A stretch of 8,231 bases of DNA from the NCBI GenBank assembly GCA_031283865.1, contig JAITAX010000147.1, positions 1 to 8,231 of the forward strand. Reading direction: 5' to 3'. Shown here piece by piece: positions 1 to 6,437 of this stretch (positions are counted from its first letter, which is position 1; each line of letters begins with the position of its first letter). The notes under the pieces are model-generated. The model saw only the letters and a program-made list of their open reading frames with translations. It was not told the origin of the DNA and did not search any database. The stretch comes from Eubacteriales Family XIII. Incertae Sedis bacterium (GTDB lineage Bacteria > Bacillota > Clostridia > Peptostreptococcales > Anaerovoracaceae). The position numbers and the translations under genes are program-made.

Positions 1-1968
1 TGCGGCCGTTTCCGGGTGGATGTCCAAGATCGGGTCCGGGTACTGTTCGCGCGTGCCGAGGCCGAGCTGCCTGTTCTCCGAATGGAACATGGGCCGGAAG
101 TTTCCCCCCGTAATCAGGATGTAGGGGTATGCCTCGGCCAGCTCGGGCGTGCTGTAGGGGCTCTGCGGCGGTTCTTCAAAGTAGGGCAGGGGATCGTATC
201 CCAAGGTTTCGAGGACGTTCGAGTACAACTCGATCTTCCCGGAGGGCGTGGCGAAGCCCGTGGGTTTGCCCGTGCGCGGGTTGATTTTGTCGTAGGTCCA
301 GGGCGCGTCGCTCTCAATGATATAGCGCTCGGTGGCGGCTTCCTTGAATGTAAGGCCAATGGGCGCGAGACGGTAGTCGGCGAGGTCCTCCTCGTCTTTC
401 CAGGGGAAGTATTCGCCGAAGCCGAGACGTTCGGCCAGCCCTTTCCACAGCAGGTATTCCTCGCGGCGTTCGCCTATGGGCGCGACCGCGCGCTCGGCGC
501 ACTTCATCTTGGGCGAAAAATCTTCGTGTGTTTCGCACATGGGCTTTTCGAGCTTGCTCGCGGCGGGCAGCACGTAGTCGGCCAGCATCGCCGTCGGCGT
601 CATGACGAGCTCGCTCACGACGGAGAGTTCGAGGTTCGGGCTTTTCAGCGCCTTGTAGACCAGCTTCGTGTCCCCGCTGTTCAGGAGCGGATTGCTGCCC
701 CATGTGATGTTGGCCGTGATCGGGTAGGGGTCTCGCTCAAGGATGGCTTTCCAGATCAGCGGCTGGTTGGACAGAAAATTGTGCGCGCACATGGGGAAAG
801 GTATGCCGTAGGTTTCCTCGTAGATCGGCGCCATGATCTCGTAGCCGGGCCACATCATGAGCTTGAAGCGGTCGGCGCCGATCTGCTTTTTCCGCCGGTC
901 GGCGGGCAGCTTGTCCGCCAGCTGCAGCATGGAATCCCGTATGGCGTACCTGCCGCTTAGGATCGGGCCGGGACCCTCTGCGGTTTCGCCGCCGCCGAGC
1001 TTCAGATTCCCCGTGATCGCGCGCAGGCATACCCGCGCCTGCTCGACGCGGATGGCGTTGCGCCCGAGCATGTCCGTGGAGGACGCATCCTTGAGCTCCG
1101 CGGGCCAATTCGTCGCGTACATGCGGGCCGACGCCAGAATCTGTTCCTCGGGGATCCACGTGATCTCGGAAACCCGCTTCGGCGTGTATTCCGCCGCCCG
1201 CGCTTTCAAGGCCTCGAAGCCGAAAGTCCACGCGTCCACGAAAGCCTTGTCGTACAGGCCCTCGTCGATAATCACGTGTATCCAGCCCATCAGCAGGGCC
1301 GTGTCCGTGCCGGGGCGGATGCGGAGCCATAGATCGACGTCGTCACCCATCGAGGTCTTGCGCGGATCGATGAGGATGATCTTCGTCGTGCGCGGCTTTT
1401 GATGCTTCAGCGCGCGCCATGCCAAGGGCGCCGTCTGGCTCATGTCGTTGCCGTGTATGACGCAACAGGCGGGCGCCGCGCCGTGCCGGCCGCCCTGCGC
1501 GGTGCCTATGAGCGCGAGGGAAAGCGCCGAGGTGTTGCAGTGGCAGATCGTGCCGGCGCAGCCGATGTTGCTCGGATTGCCGAAGAGATTCAAAAAGCGC
1601 GTGCGGATCGGGTATATGTCGCTGCGGTAGGTACCCTCCGTGACGGCAAGCGTTTCGGGGCCGTACCGCTCTTTCAGCGCCGCAAGCTTTTCGGCAATCT
1701 CGTCGAGCGCAAGGTCCCACGAAATGCGCTCCCACCTGTTTTCGCCGCGCTCGCCGATTCGCTTCAGCGGATGCTTGAGCTGAATGTCGCTGTAGAGCCA
1801 GCGGATGTGATGCGGCAGCCGGTCGGCGCAGCCCTTGTTTTTCGACGGGTATTCCGCGTTGGGCCTGAGCGCCGTGAGCTTGCCGTCCCGCACCTCGGCG
1901 ATCAGGCCGCAGTACATCTTGCAGCCCGGCGAGGCCCAGCAGACGATCTTTTTTTCTTCCACTGCCAT
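1..1968 (-). CDS. Molybdopterin-dependent oxidoreductase (DMSO reductase superfamily), C-terminus cut by window edge
   Basis: The frame is open from the ATG at 1968 to position 1, giving 656 residues with no stop, so the end lies outside the window. Near the N-terminus, C10, C16, C20 and C47 form a C-x5-C-x3-C-x26-C motif (CWASPGC at 10-16), as expected for the [4Fe-4S] domain. The cofactor-binding core follows: GTICHCN at 139-145, VIHGNDMSQTAP at 170-181, IDPRKT at 200-205 and RPGTDTAL at 218-225. The C-terminal dinucleotide-binding domain begins near 613 (LITGGNFRPMF at 618-628). C142 is the best candidate molybdenum ligand, by position relative to acetylene hydratase (inference). There is no twin-arginine signal, so the enzyme should be cytoplasmic. 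A strong AGGAGG at 1981-1976, fused to the MFS stop codon and 7 nt from the ATG, fixes the start. It is the last visible gene of the TRAP/MFS operon; an electron-transfer partner may lie further left. Family is certain; substrate and reaction (dehydroxylase, hydratase, transhydroxylase or reductase) are unknown. Confidence 0.93.
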   Translation of the reverse strand, partial: MAVEEKKIVCWASPGCKMYCGLIAEVRDGKLTALRPNAEYPSKNKGCADRLPHHIRWLYSDIQLKHPLKRIGERGENRWERISWDLALDEIAEKLAALKERYGPETLAVTEGTYRSDIYPIRTRFLNLFGNPSNIGCAGTICHCNTSALSLALIGTAQGGRHGAAPACCVIHGNDMSQTAPLAWRALKHQKPRTTKIILIDPRKTSMGDDVDLWLRIRPGTDTALLMGWIHVIIDEGLYDKAFVDAWTFGFEALKARAAEYTPKRVSEITWIPEEQILASARMYATNWPAELKDASSTDMLGRNAIRVEQARVCLRAITGNLKLGGGETAEGPGPILSGRYAIRDSMLQLADKLPADRRKKQIGADRFKLMMWPGYEIMAPIYEETYGIPFPMCAHNFLSNQPLIWKAILERDPYPITANITWGSNPLLNSGDTKLVYKALKSPNLELSVVSELVMTPTAMLADYVLPAASKLEKPMCETHEDFSPKMKCAERAVAPIGERREEYLLWKGLAERLGFGEYFPWKDEEDLADYRLAPIGLTFKEAATERYIIESDAPWTYDKINPRTGKPTGFATPSGKIELYSNVLETLGYDPLPYFEEPPQSPYSTPELAEAYPYILITGGNFRPMFHSENRQLGLGTREQYPDPILDIHPETAA

Positions 1969-1975
1969 GCGGATG

Positions 1976-1984
1976 CCTCCTTTA
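1976..1984 (-). promoter_or_regulatory. MFS stop codon fused to the molybdoenzyme ribosome-binding site
   Basis: On the minus strand the MFS TAA (1984-1982) is followed at once by AGGAGG (1981-1976), 7 nt before the molybdoenzyme ATG. Ribosomes ending MFS translation stop on the next gene's ribosome site, which suggests coupled translation and settles the molybdoenzyme start. Confidence 0.8.
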
Positions 1985-3187
1985 TCGACGGCCGCCGTGC
2001 TCGCTCTTCCTCCCGGATCCAATGCCAAGCAGGCAGATCACGAGGAAGACCGCCATGCAGGCCGACGCGGCGCGGAAAGCGACGGCCGAACCCGAGGCGC
2101 CGAACAGCCGTCCGAGGACGAGCGCGCCGCCCCCGATGCCGATGTCGTAAAAGTTGAAGTTGAGCGCCGAAGCGACGCTGCGGCGTTCGGCGCCGACGCG
2201 CGATATGCACCAGGTCTGCATGGACGGCAGCAGCGCCCCCATGCCGAAGCCCGAAAAAAAGCCCGCGATGAGCAGGACGCCGAGATTGTGCGAAAAGGAC
2301 ATGATCAGAAAGGCGAGCAGCCAGCAGACGCCTCCCGGGAGAACGCTCCACATCGGCCCTTTTTTGTCGTATAGGCGGCCCGTCAGGAATTTTGCGACAA
2401 AGCAAACCGCCGTTTGAAAGATGTAATACAGAGGCAGCCCTGCGATCGCGCGGTCGACGGCGAGCAGGGACAGAAAGTTCTGCTCCGCGCTCCTCGCGGC
2501 GCCCATGCAGAGCAGCATCGCGCATTGCAGGAAGAGACGCGGCTCGAAGAAGCTGTTTTTTAGCGACAGCCGCGGCGCGTCGGGATTCCGCTCCGTGACG
2601 TGCGCGGGCGGCGCGAACGCGAAGAGGGTGAGGATGGAGAGCAGCTGTCCCGCGGAAGCGGTCAGGAACATTGAGAAGAAGCTTGCGTTCTCCACGAGAA
2701 AGAGCCCGAGCGCGGGCGAGATCGCCGTCACGGCAGTGATCCCCATGCCGAAGTATCCGATGCCCTCGCCGCGGCGTTCGTCGGGCAGCAGGTCCGCCGC
2801 GAGCGTCGTCGTCAGCGTCGATACGAAGCCGAAGCCTACGCCCTGCAGCGCGCGAAACAGCAAGATCGGCAGCAGTGCTTTCGCAAAGCCGCAGGCGAAA
2901 GTGACGGCCAAGGTGAGCGCCACGCCGACGCGCAGCATACGCCCCTTGCCGAATTTCTGCAAAATCAGCGGCGCGAAAAAGCGCGTGATGATCGCCGTGA
3001 CGGAGAAAGCCGCCGCGATAAGTCCCACCTGCGCTTTCGTTCCGCCCATATCCGTGATGAACAGCGGAATCGTCGGGTGCATCATGTTGAAGCCGAACAT
3101 AAAGCTCATGTTCACGATTGTCAGCAGGATGAAGTTCCGCGTCCAGAGCTTCGGGCGTATGTTGTTGTCCGGGATAAGCTTGTTCAT
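1982..3187 (-). CDS. Major facilitator superfamily transporter (12 TM)
   Basis: This is a 401-residue polytopic membrane protein of normal MFS length, with about twelve hydrophobic segments split by a polar central loop near 195-215. MFS signatures are visible: a motif-A-like stretch RFFAPLILQKFGKGRM at 69-84, RALQGVGFG at 112-120 (motif-B type), and the second-half motif-A repeat GRLYDKKG at 270-277. The general look is that of drug/sugar efflux-type (AraJ/YfkF-like) MFS proteins; the transported compound is not readable. The start at 3187 has GGGGAAG (3201-3195) about 7 nt upstream, and the gene begins 15 nt after the dctM stop. Its TAA stop runs directly into the ribosome site of the molybdoenzyme gene. 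Its place between a TRAP importer and an intracellular redox enzyme suggests product export, antiport or a second uptake route (inference). Confidence 0.92.
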   Translation of the reverse strand: MNKLIPDNNIRPKLWTRNFILLTIVNMSFMFGFNMMHPTIPLFITDMGGTKAQVGLIAAAFSVTAIITRFFAPLILQKFGKGRMLRVGVALTLAVTFACGFAKALLPILLFRALQGVGFGFVSTLTTTLAADLLPDERRGEGIGYFGMGITAVTAISPALGLFLVENASFFSMFLTASAGQLLSILTLFAFAPPAHVTERNPDAPRLSLKNSFFEPRLFLQCAMLLCMGAARSAEQNFLSLLAVDRAIAGLPLYYIFQTAVCFVAKFLTGRLYDKKGPMWSVLPGGVCWLLAFLIMSFSHNLGVLLIAGFFSGFGMGALLPSMQTWCISRVGAERRSVASALNFNFYDIGIGGGALVLGRLFGASGSAVAFRAASACMAVFLVICLLGIGSGRKSEHGGRR

Positions 3188-3202
3188 GAAAACGCTTCCC
3201 CG

Positions 3203-4510
3203 TTACAAGAGAAGATTCGGAATATAGGCGGTTATACCGGGGAATATCGCCATAAGCACCGCGCACAAAAGGAAAGCGCCCATGAAAGGGATCGATCCTT
3301 TGAATACGACGCTGATCGGCACATCCGTTACAACGGAGGTTACAAAACAGCTCATGCCGACGGGCGGCGAGATCGCGCCAAGGCCCATGATGACGACCAT
3401 GTACACGCCGAACCAAATCGGATCGTAGCCGAGATTCGTGATGATGGGCAGGAAGATGGGCGTCGTCAGCAGCATGATCGGCAATACCTCGATGGCGGTT
3501 CCGAGCAAAAAGTAGATGACCGTGATGATTAAGATGATTACCAGCGGCGAAAAGCTCAAGTCCGTGACCTTTTTCCCGAGCGCGATCGGGATGCGCGACA
3601 GCGTGAAAAACTTGTTGAACACCTCGGAGCCTGCCAGCAGCATATAGATGACGACCGACATGACGAGCGTGTTGTTGATTGCGCGCGTCAGCATACCGAA
3701 GCTGAAACGCTTTGAGAGGATCGTCAAAAGGGTCATGCCCGCCACGCCGACGACACCGGCTTCCGTGGGCGTGAACCAGCCGGCGAACAGCCCGCCCATC
3801 GCCACGACAAACAGTCCCGATATTTGCAAAAGAGAACCGTTTTTCAAAGAATCGAGCTTCTCCCGCCTTGTCGCCTTGGCTGCGGGCGGCGCCGAATTTG
3901 GATCGAATACGGCCCAAATCTGTATGGTGACGATGAAGAGGACCATGAGCAGCAAGCCCGTGAGAATGCCCGCCATAAACAGCTTGCCGATGGATTGGCT
4001 CGCGATGAGTCCGTATGTGATCAGCGGCAGGCTCGGCGGGATGAGGGTGGCGAGCGACGCGCCCGATGAGATGGCGCCCGTCGAAAGGGAATCACGATAT
4101 CGGTAGCGCTTCATCTCGGGATAGGCCACGCGGCTCATCATGGAGGCAGTCGCGGCGCCGGAGCCGCAGATCGCGCCGAAAATCGTGCATACGACTTGGC
4201 TTGCGCTGGCGAGTACGCCCCTTCTGCCGCCGCTCAGCTTGCTGATCGTCGCAAAGAGATCGGTTCCCAGTCCCGATTCTGCGGCGATATCCCCCATGAG
4301 CATGAACATCGGGGCCACCGACGTCACATAGGCCATGAAAGTATTGAGGATGTCGTCCGTGAGAAACGTCAAGGCGCTCAAGGGTTTTGAAAGCAAAAAC
4401 ATGCAGCCGACGGTTCCCGTAACAATCATGCAGAGGCTGACGTGCAGACCTGTGAAAAGGAGCGCGCAAAATACGATAATTCCGATTATACCTATTACAG
4501 CCGGCGTCAT
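3203..4510 (-). CDS. dctM: TRAP transporter large permease subunit DctM
   Basis: The product is a 435-residue, very hydrophobic protein of the usual DctM length, with about 12 membrane segments. It is the large membrane subunit of a tripartite ATP-independent periplasmic transporter, which couples solute uptake to an ion gradient (usually Na+) and takes substrate from the DctP-type binding protein. Family motifs are clear: FGAICGSGAATA at 111-122, LIPPSLPLITYG at 156-167, GWFTPTEAG at 244-252 and SPPVGM at 381-386. The start at 4510 is supported by AGGAGA (4521-4516) 5 nt upstream. The gene lies 79 nt downstream of dctQ, across a spacer with an unusual C9 tract, and is followed closely by the MFS gene. 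Substrate is undetermined; TRAP systems commonly carry carboxylates, keto acids, sugar acids and aromatic acids. Confidence 0.96.
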   Translation of the reverse strand: MTPAVIGIIGIIVFCALLFTGLHVSLCMIVTGTVGCMFLLSKPLSALTFLTDDILNTFMAYVTSVAPMFMLMGDIAAESGLGTDLFATISKLSGGRRGVLASASQVVCTIFGAICGSGAATASMMSRVAYPEMKRYRYRDSLSTGAISSGASLATLIPPSLPLITYGLIASQSIGKLFMAGILTGLLLMVLFIVTIQIWAVFDPNSAPPAAKATRREKLDSLKNGSLLQISGLFVVAMGGLFAGWFTPTEAGVVGVAGMTLLTILSKRFSFGMLTRAINNTLVMSVVIYMLLAGSEVFNKFFTLSRIPIALGKKVTDLSFSPLVIILIITVIYFLLGTAIEVLPIMLLTTPIFLPIITNLGYDPIWFGVYMVVIMGLGAISPPVGMSCFVTSVVTDVPISVVFKGSIPFMGAFLLCAVLMAIFPGITAYIPNLLL

Positions 4511-4545
4511 TTTTCTCTCCTAAAAATCGGTAACAAAAATCAATA

Positions 4546-4561
4546 GGGGGCCGGGGGGGGG
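4546..4561. repeat. Homopolymeric G5-CC-G9 tract between dctQ and dctM
   Basis: On the plus strand five G, two C and nine G stand in a row; the leftward mRNA therefore carries C9-GG-C5. It sits in the 79-nt spacer (4511-4589), about 25 nt upstream of the dctM ribosome site, in otherwise AT-rich sequence on its left side. It is non-coding, so length changes would not shift a reading frame. A miscounted run in the assembly is also possible. Confidence 0.7.
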
Positions 4562-4589
4562 CGCGGACGATGCGGCGCGATGTCTTTGC

Positions 4590-5129
4590 CTACGTCAGCA
4601 TATCCTCGGCTCTGATCGCGTCAAGCCCCTCTTTGTTTTTTTCTTCCGTTGGTTTTGCGATCTTGATAAAATGAGCGACGGTCCAGTAAACGAAGACGAC
4701 AGTCGCCAAGAGAAAGCATACGGCCATAACGATGTAAAGGAAATACACCGGTATTTTTAAAACATCCGTCACGCGTCCCGTCGCGGCCATTTCAGGGCTC
4801 GCGGCAAAGTAATAATAAGAAACATATCCGAATGTAATCATTCCCAGCAGGTTCGTTACGGTGCGGAAAGAGCTGCCGACCCTTTTGGGGAGCCAATCGA
4901 CGACCTGATGAACGGCGATATGGCGGTCGAGAAGTCCGGATCTGCCGAGCGCAAGGGCGTTTGCGACCAACATGCCCACCTGCACGATCTCGACCGCGCC
5001 CGAGATCGGCGCGTTGAAAACGGTTCGGAGTATGATGTTCGCGATGGTAATCAGTCCGACGACGATGAGAACCGCTGAAGCGGCTCGCATAAAGACTGCG
5101 GTAATTCTGTCGAGTATGGTTTTAATCAT
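4590..5129 (-). CDS. dctQ: TRAP transporter small permease subunit DctQ
   Basis: The protein has 179 residues with four predicted membrane segments at about 13-37, 43-62, 86-109 and 126-155, the standard DctQ topology. The family pattern is seen in NIILRTVFNAP (31-41), the acidic E47, and the G-x-x-D-R-H-I-A-V stretch at 65-73. DctQ pairs with DctM to form the membrane part of the TRAP importer. The ATG at 5129 is preferred because it has GGGGGA (5141-5136) 6 nt upstream and gives the normal length. An in-frame ATG at 5258 would add 43 polar residues, overlap the end of dctP and translate across a perfect hairpin, so it is rejected. The stop is TAG at 4592-4590. The C-terminal tail after residue 156 is charged and probably cytoplasmic. 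Confidence 0.94.
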   Translation of the reverse strand: MIKTILDRITAVFMRAASAVLIVVGLITIANIILRTVFNAPISGAVEIVQVGMLVANALALGRSGLLDRHIAVHQVVDWLPKRVGSSFRTVTNLLGMITFGYVSYYYFAASPEMAATGRVTDVLKIPVYFLYIVMAVCFLLATVVFVYWTVAHFIKIAKPTEEKNKEGLDAIRAEDMLT

Positions 5130-5168
5130 GAGATTTCCCCCAACTGTTTTCGGAGTTTGCCTCAAGGA

Positions 5169-5200
5169 AATCCGTATGGCCTCAAAGGGCCATACGGATT
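5169..5200 (-). promoter_or_regulatory. Perfect 13-bp inverted repeat between dctP and dctQ (mRNA hairpin)
   Basis: AATCCGTATGGCC (5169-5181) is exactly complementary to 5188-5200, with a 6-nt loop. In the leftward transcript the stem is followed by UUUCCUU rather than a clean U run, so it looks like a leaky terminator or 3'-end stabiliser, not a full stop. Such a hairpin after a binding-protein gene usually allows more of the binding protein than of the membrane subunits to be made (inference). Confidence 0.7.
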
Positions 5201-5226
5201 GTGCCGCTCGGTTCAGCTCGGTTCGT

Positions 5227-6324
5227 TTACTCGGATTGGCGCGCCTTGAGCCATTCAAAAGCGTCGGTTCCCCGCAGGCCCTTGCCGTCGAGATCCGCAG
5301 CCTTTGATTCCAAAATGCTCTGCGCGGTTTCCGCGAGCGAATTGATATCCTCGTCGCTCAGTTCAAGAAACTCGAAATCCGGATTTGACGCCAATGTGGT
5401 GTCGATGGCGTCCTGCGTCGCGGCGTACAGGTAATCGAGCGCGATCTGCTTCATCTCCTCGCAGACCTCGTCAATCTGCGCCTGCAGCGTTTCGGCGAGA
5501 GAATCATAGAGACTTTGGCTCATGAAGATCGCAAAGTCGGTGTGTTCGATGGGGAGCGCGGTAAAGGAAACGCAGACCTCGTCGAGATGGAAAGTGGGAA
5601 TGGCGTGGTTGTTTGTGTTCACCGCATCGATGGTGTTCAGGCGAAGCGCTTCGTACATCTCACCGGAGGAAACATCCACGCTGCTCGCGCTGAGTTTGTC
5701 GAAAAACGGGATGAACTGCGCCGTGTTGCGAATGGACTTGCCCTTGATGTCGGTGATCGTGCGGATGGGTTTCGTCGAAACCAAACCGAACTGCCCGGCG
5801 TCGCACATCACGATGACCTTGTACTGATCCGTGCCGGCATCCGGAAATTCCTTGATGAAATCGTTCGCGGTGTCGGTGAAGTCTTCGAAAGTGCTGAATT
5901 TCCAACCGGGCGCCGTCAGGAGATCGAAGTATGGGTACTGCCCCGCGTATCGCGTATAGCTGTCCATGCCGGTGTCGGCGGTGCCGTTCTTGATGGCGTC
6001 AAGCAATTGGCCGGGTTTTGAGAGCGAACCGCTCGGATAGATTTCGACCGTAATCAGCCCGTTCGTTTTTTCGGCCATCAGATCGGCGAATTTCTGTTCG
6101 AGAAGATCGTAGCGGAGTGCTCCGGGGGCGTCGTTTGACGCGTAGGTGATCGTTATCGGATCGATGGGGGGCACGTCCGTTTCCGTCGCTTCCGCCGCCG
6201 CTTCCGATTCGGCGTCCGCGTCCGAGTTCGAGCTTGAGCTTGAGCCGCCGCAGGCCGAAAGAAGCAGTATGAGCGCCGGAAGCAGCGATACCGTTAACAC
6301 ACGACAGAGCAAATTTCTTTTCAT
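5227..6324 (-). CDS. dctP: TRAP transporter substrate-binding lipoprotein DctP
   Basis: The 365-residue precursor has a basic N-terminus, a hydrophobic core and the lipobox LSAC with the acylated cysteine at position 25, followed by a flexible Ser/Asp/Glu/Ala-rich linker to about residue 53. Lipid anchoring of a TRAP binding protein is typical of Gram-positive hosts. The mature domain (about 55-365) is a DctP/TAXI-type periplasmic-binding fold: ITITYASNDAPG opens the first lobe, and KGKSIRN at 194-200 contains the conserved arginine (R199) that in this family salt-bridges a substrate carboxylate. The start at 6324 has a perfect AGGAGG with 7 nt spacing; the in-frame ATG at 6348 lies upstream of this site and is rejected. 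It is the first gene of the transporter operon, next to the sigma-54 regulator. R199 suggests a carboxylate ligand (inference from family); the specific ligand is unknown. Confidence 0.96.
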   Translation of the reverse strand: MKRNLLCRVLTVSLLPALILLLSACGGSSSSSNSDADAESEAAAEATETDVPPIDPITITYASNDAPGALRYDLLEQKFADLMAEKTNGLITVEIYPSGSLSKPGQLLDAIKNGTADTGMDSYTRYAGQYPYFDLLTAPGWKFSTFEDFTDTANDFIKEFPDAGTDQYKVIVMCDAGQFGLVSTKPIRTITDIKGKSIRNTAQFIPFFDKLSASSVDVSSGEMYEALRLNTIDAVNTNNHAIPTFHLDEVCVSFTALPIEHTDFAIFMSQSLYDSLAETLQAQIDEVCEEMKQIALDYLYAATQDAIDTTLASNPDFEFLELSDEDINSLAETAQSILESKAADLDGKGLRGTDAFEWLKARQSE

Positions 6325-6364
6325 TGCATTTCCTCCTTTAAAATACAACCGGTGATAAAGCCCA

Positions 6365-6399
6365 TTTATAAAAACCGCAGGATTGCGTTTAAACCGCCT
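6365..6399 (-). promoter_or_regulatory. Candidate dctP operon promoter, overlapping sigma-54-like and sigma-70-like elements
   Basis: Reading leftward, the invariant sigma-54 dinucleotides are present with exact spacing: GG at 6398-6397, ten bases, then GC at 6386-6385, in the context AGGCGG...ACGCA. Only part of the wider TGGCACG/TTGCA consensus matches. A sigma-70-like pair overlaps it: TTTAAA (6393-6388), 17 bp, TATAAA (6370-6365). Either would start transcription about 30-50 nt before dctP. The adjacent sigma-54 activator gene favours the first reading, but sequence alone does not decide. Confidence 0.45.
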
Positions 6400-6409
6400 G
6401 TCTTTCGTG

Positions 6410-6437
6410 CGCCGTCAATCCGCCGTCAATCCGCCGT
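6410..6437. repeat. Two-and-a-half copies of an 11-bp tandem repeat at the regulator stop codon
   Basis: CGCCGTCAATC occurs at 6410-6420 and 6421-6431, followed by a partial third copy CGCCGT at 6432-6437. The regulator's TGA stop (6428-6426) lies in the second copy. The repeat ends 11 bp upstream of the candidate dctP -24 element. It may be a protein-binding site or simply a replication-slippage duplication. Confidence 0.75.

Noticed and set aside
16..2157. Several 180-310-codon plus-strand frames over the Mo gene
   Set aside because: They are antisense shadows of the continuous molybdoenzyme frame, with no family motif and no ribosome site.
1902..3917. 671-codon minus-strand frame crossing dctM, MFS and the Mo gene start
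   Set aside because: It is an out-of-frame reading of three genes with clear families; the product is His/Arg-rich low-complexity sequence.
5130..5258. Longer dctQ start at 5258
   Set aside because: It would overlap dctP, translate through a perfect hairpin and add a polar extension unlike DctQ; the ATG at 5129 has its own ribosome site.
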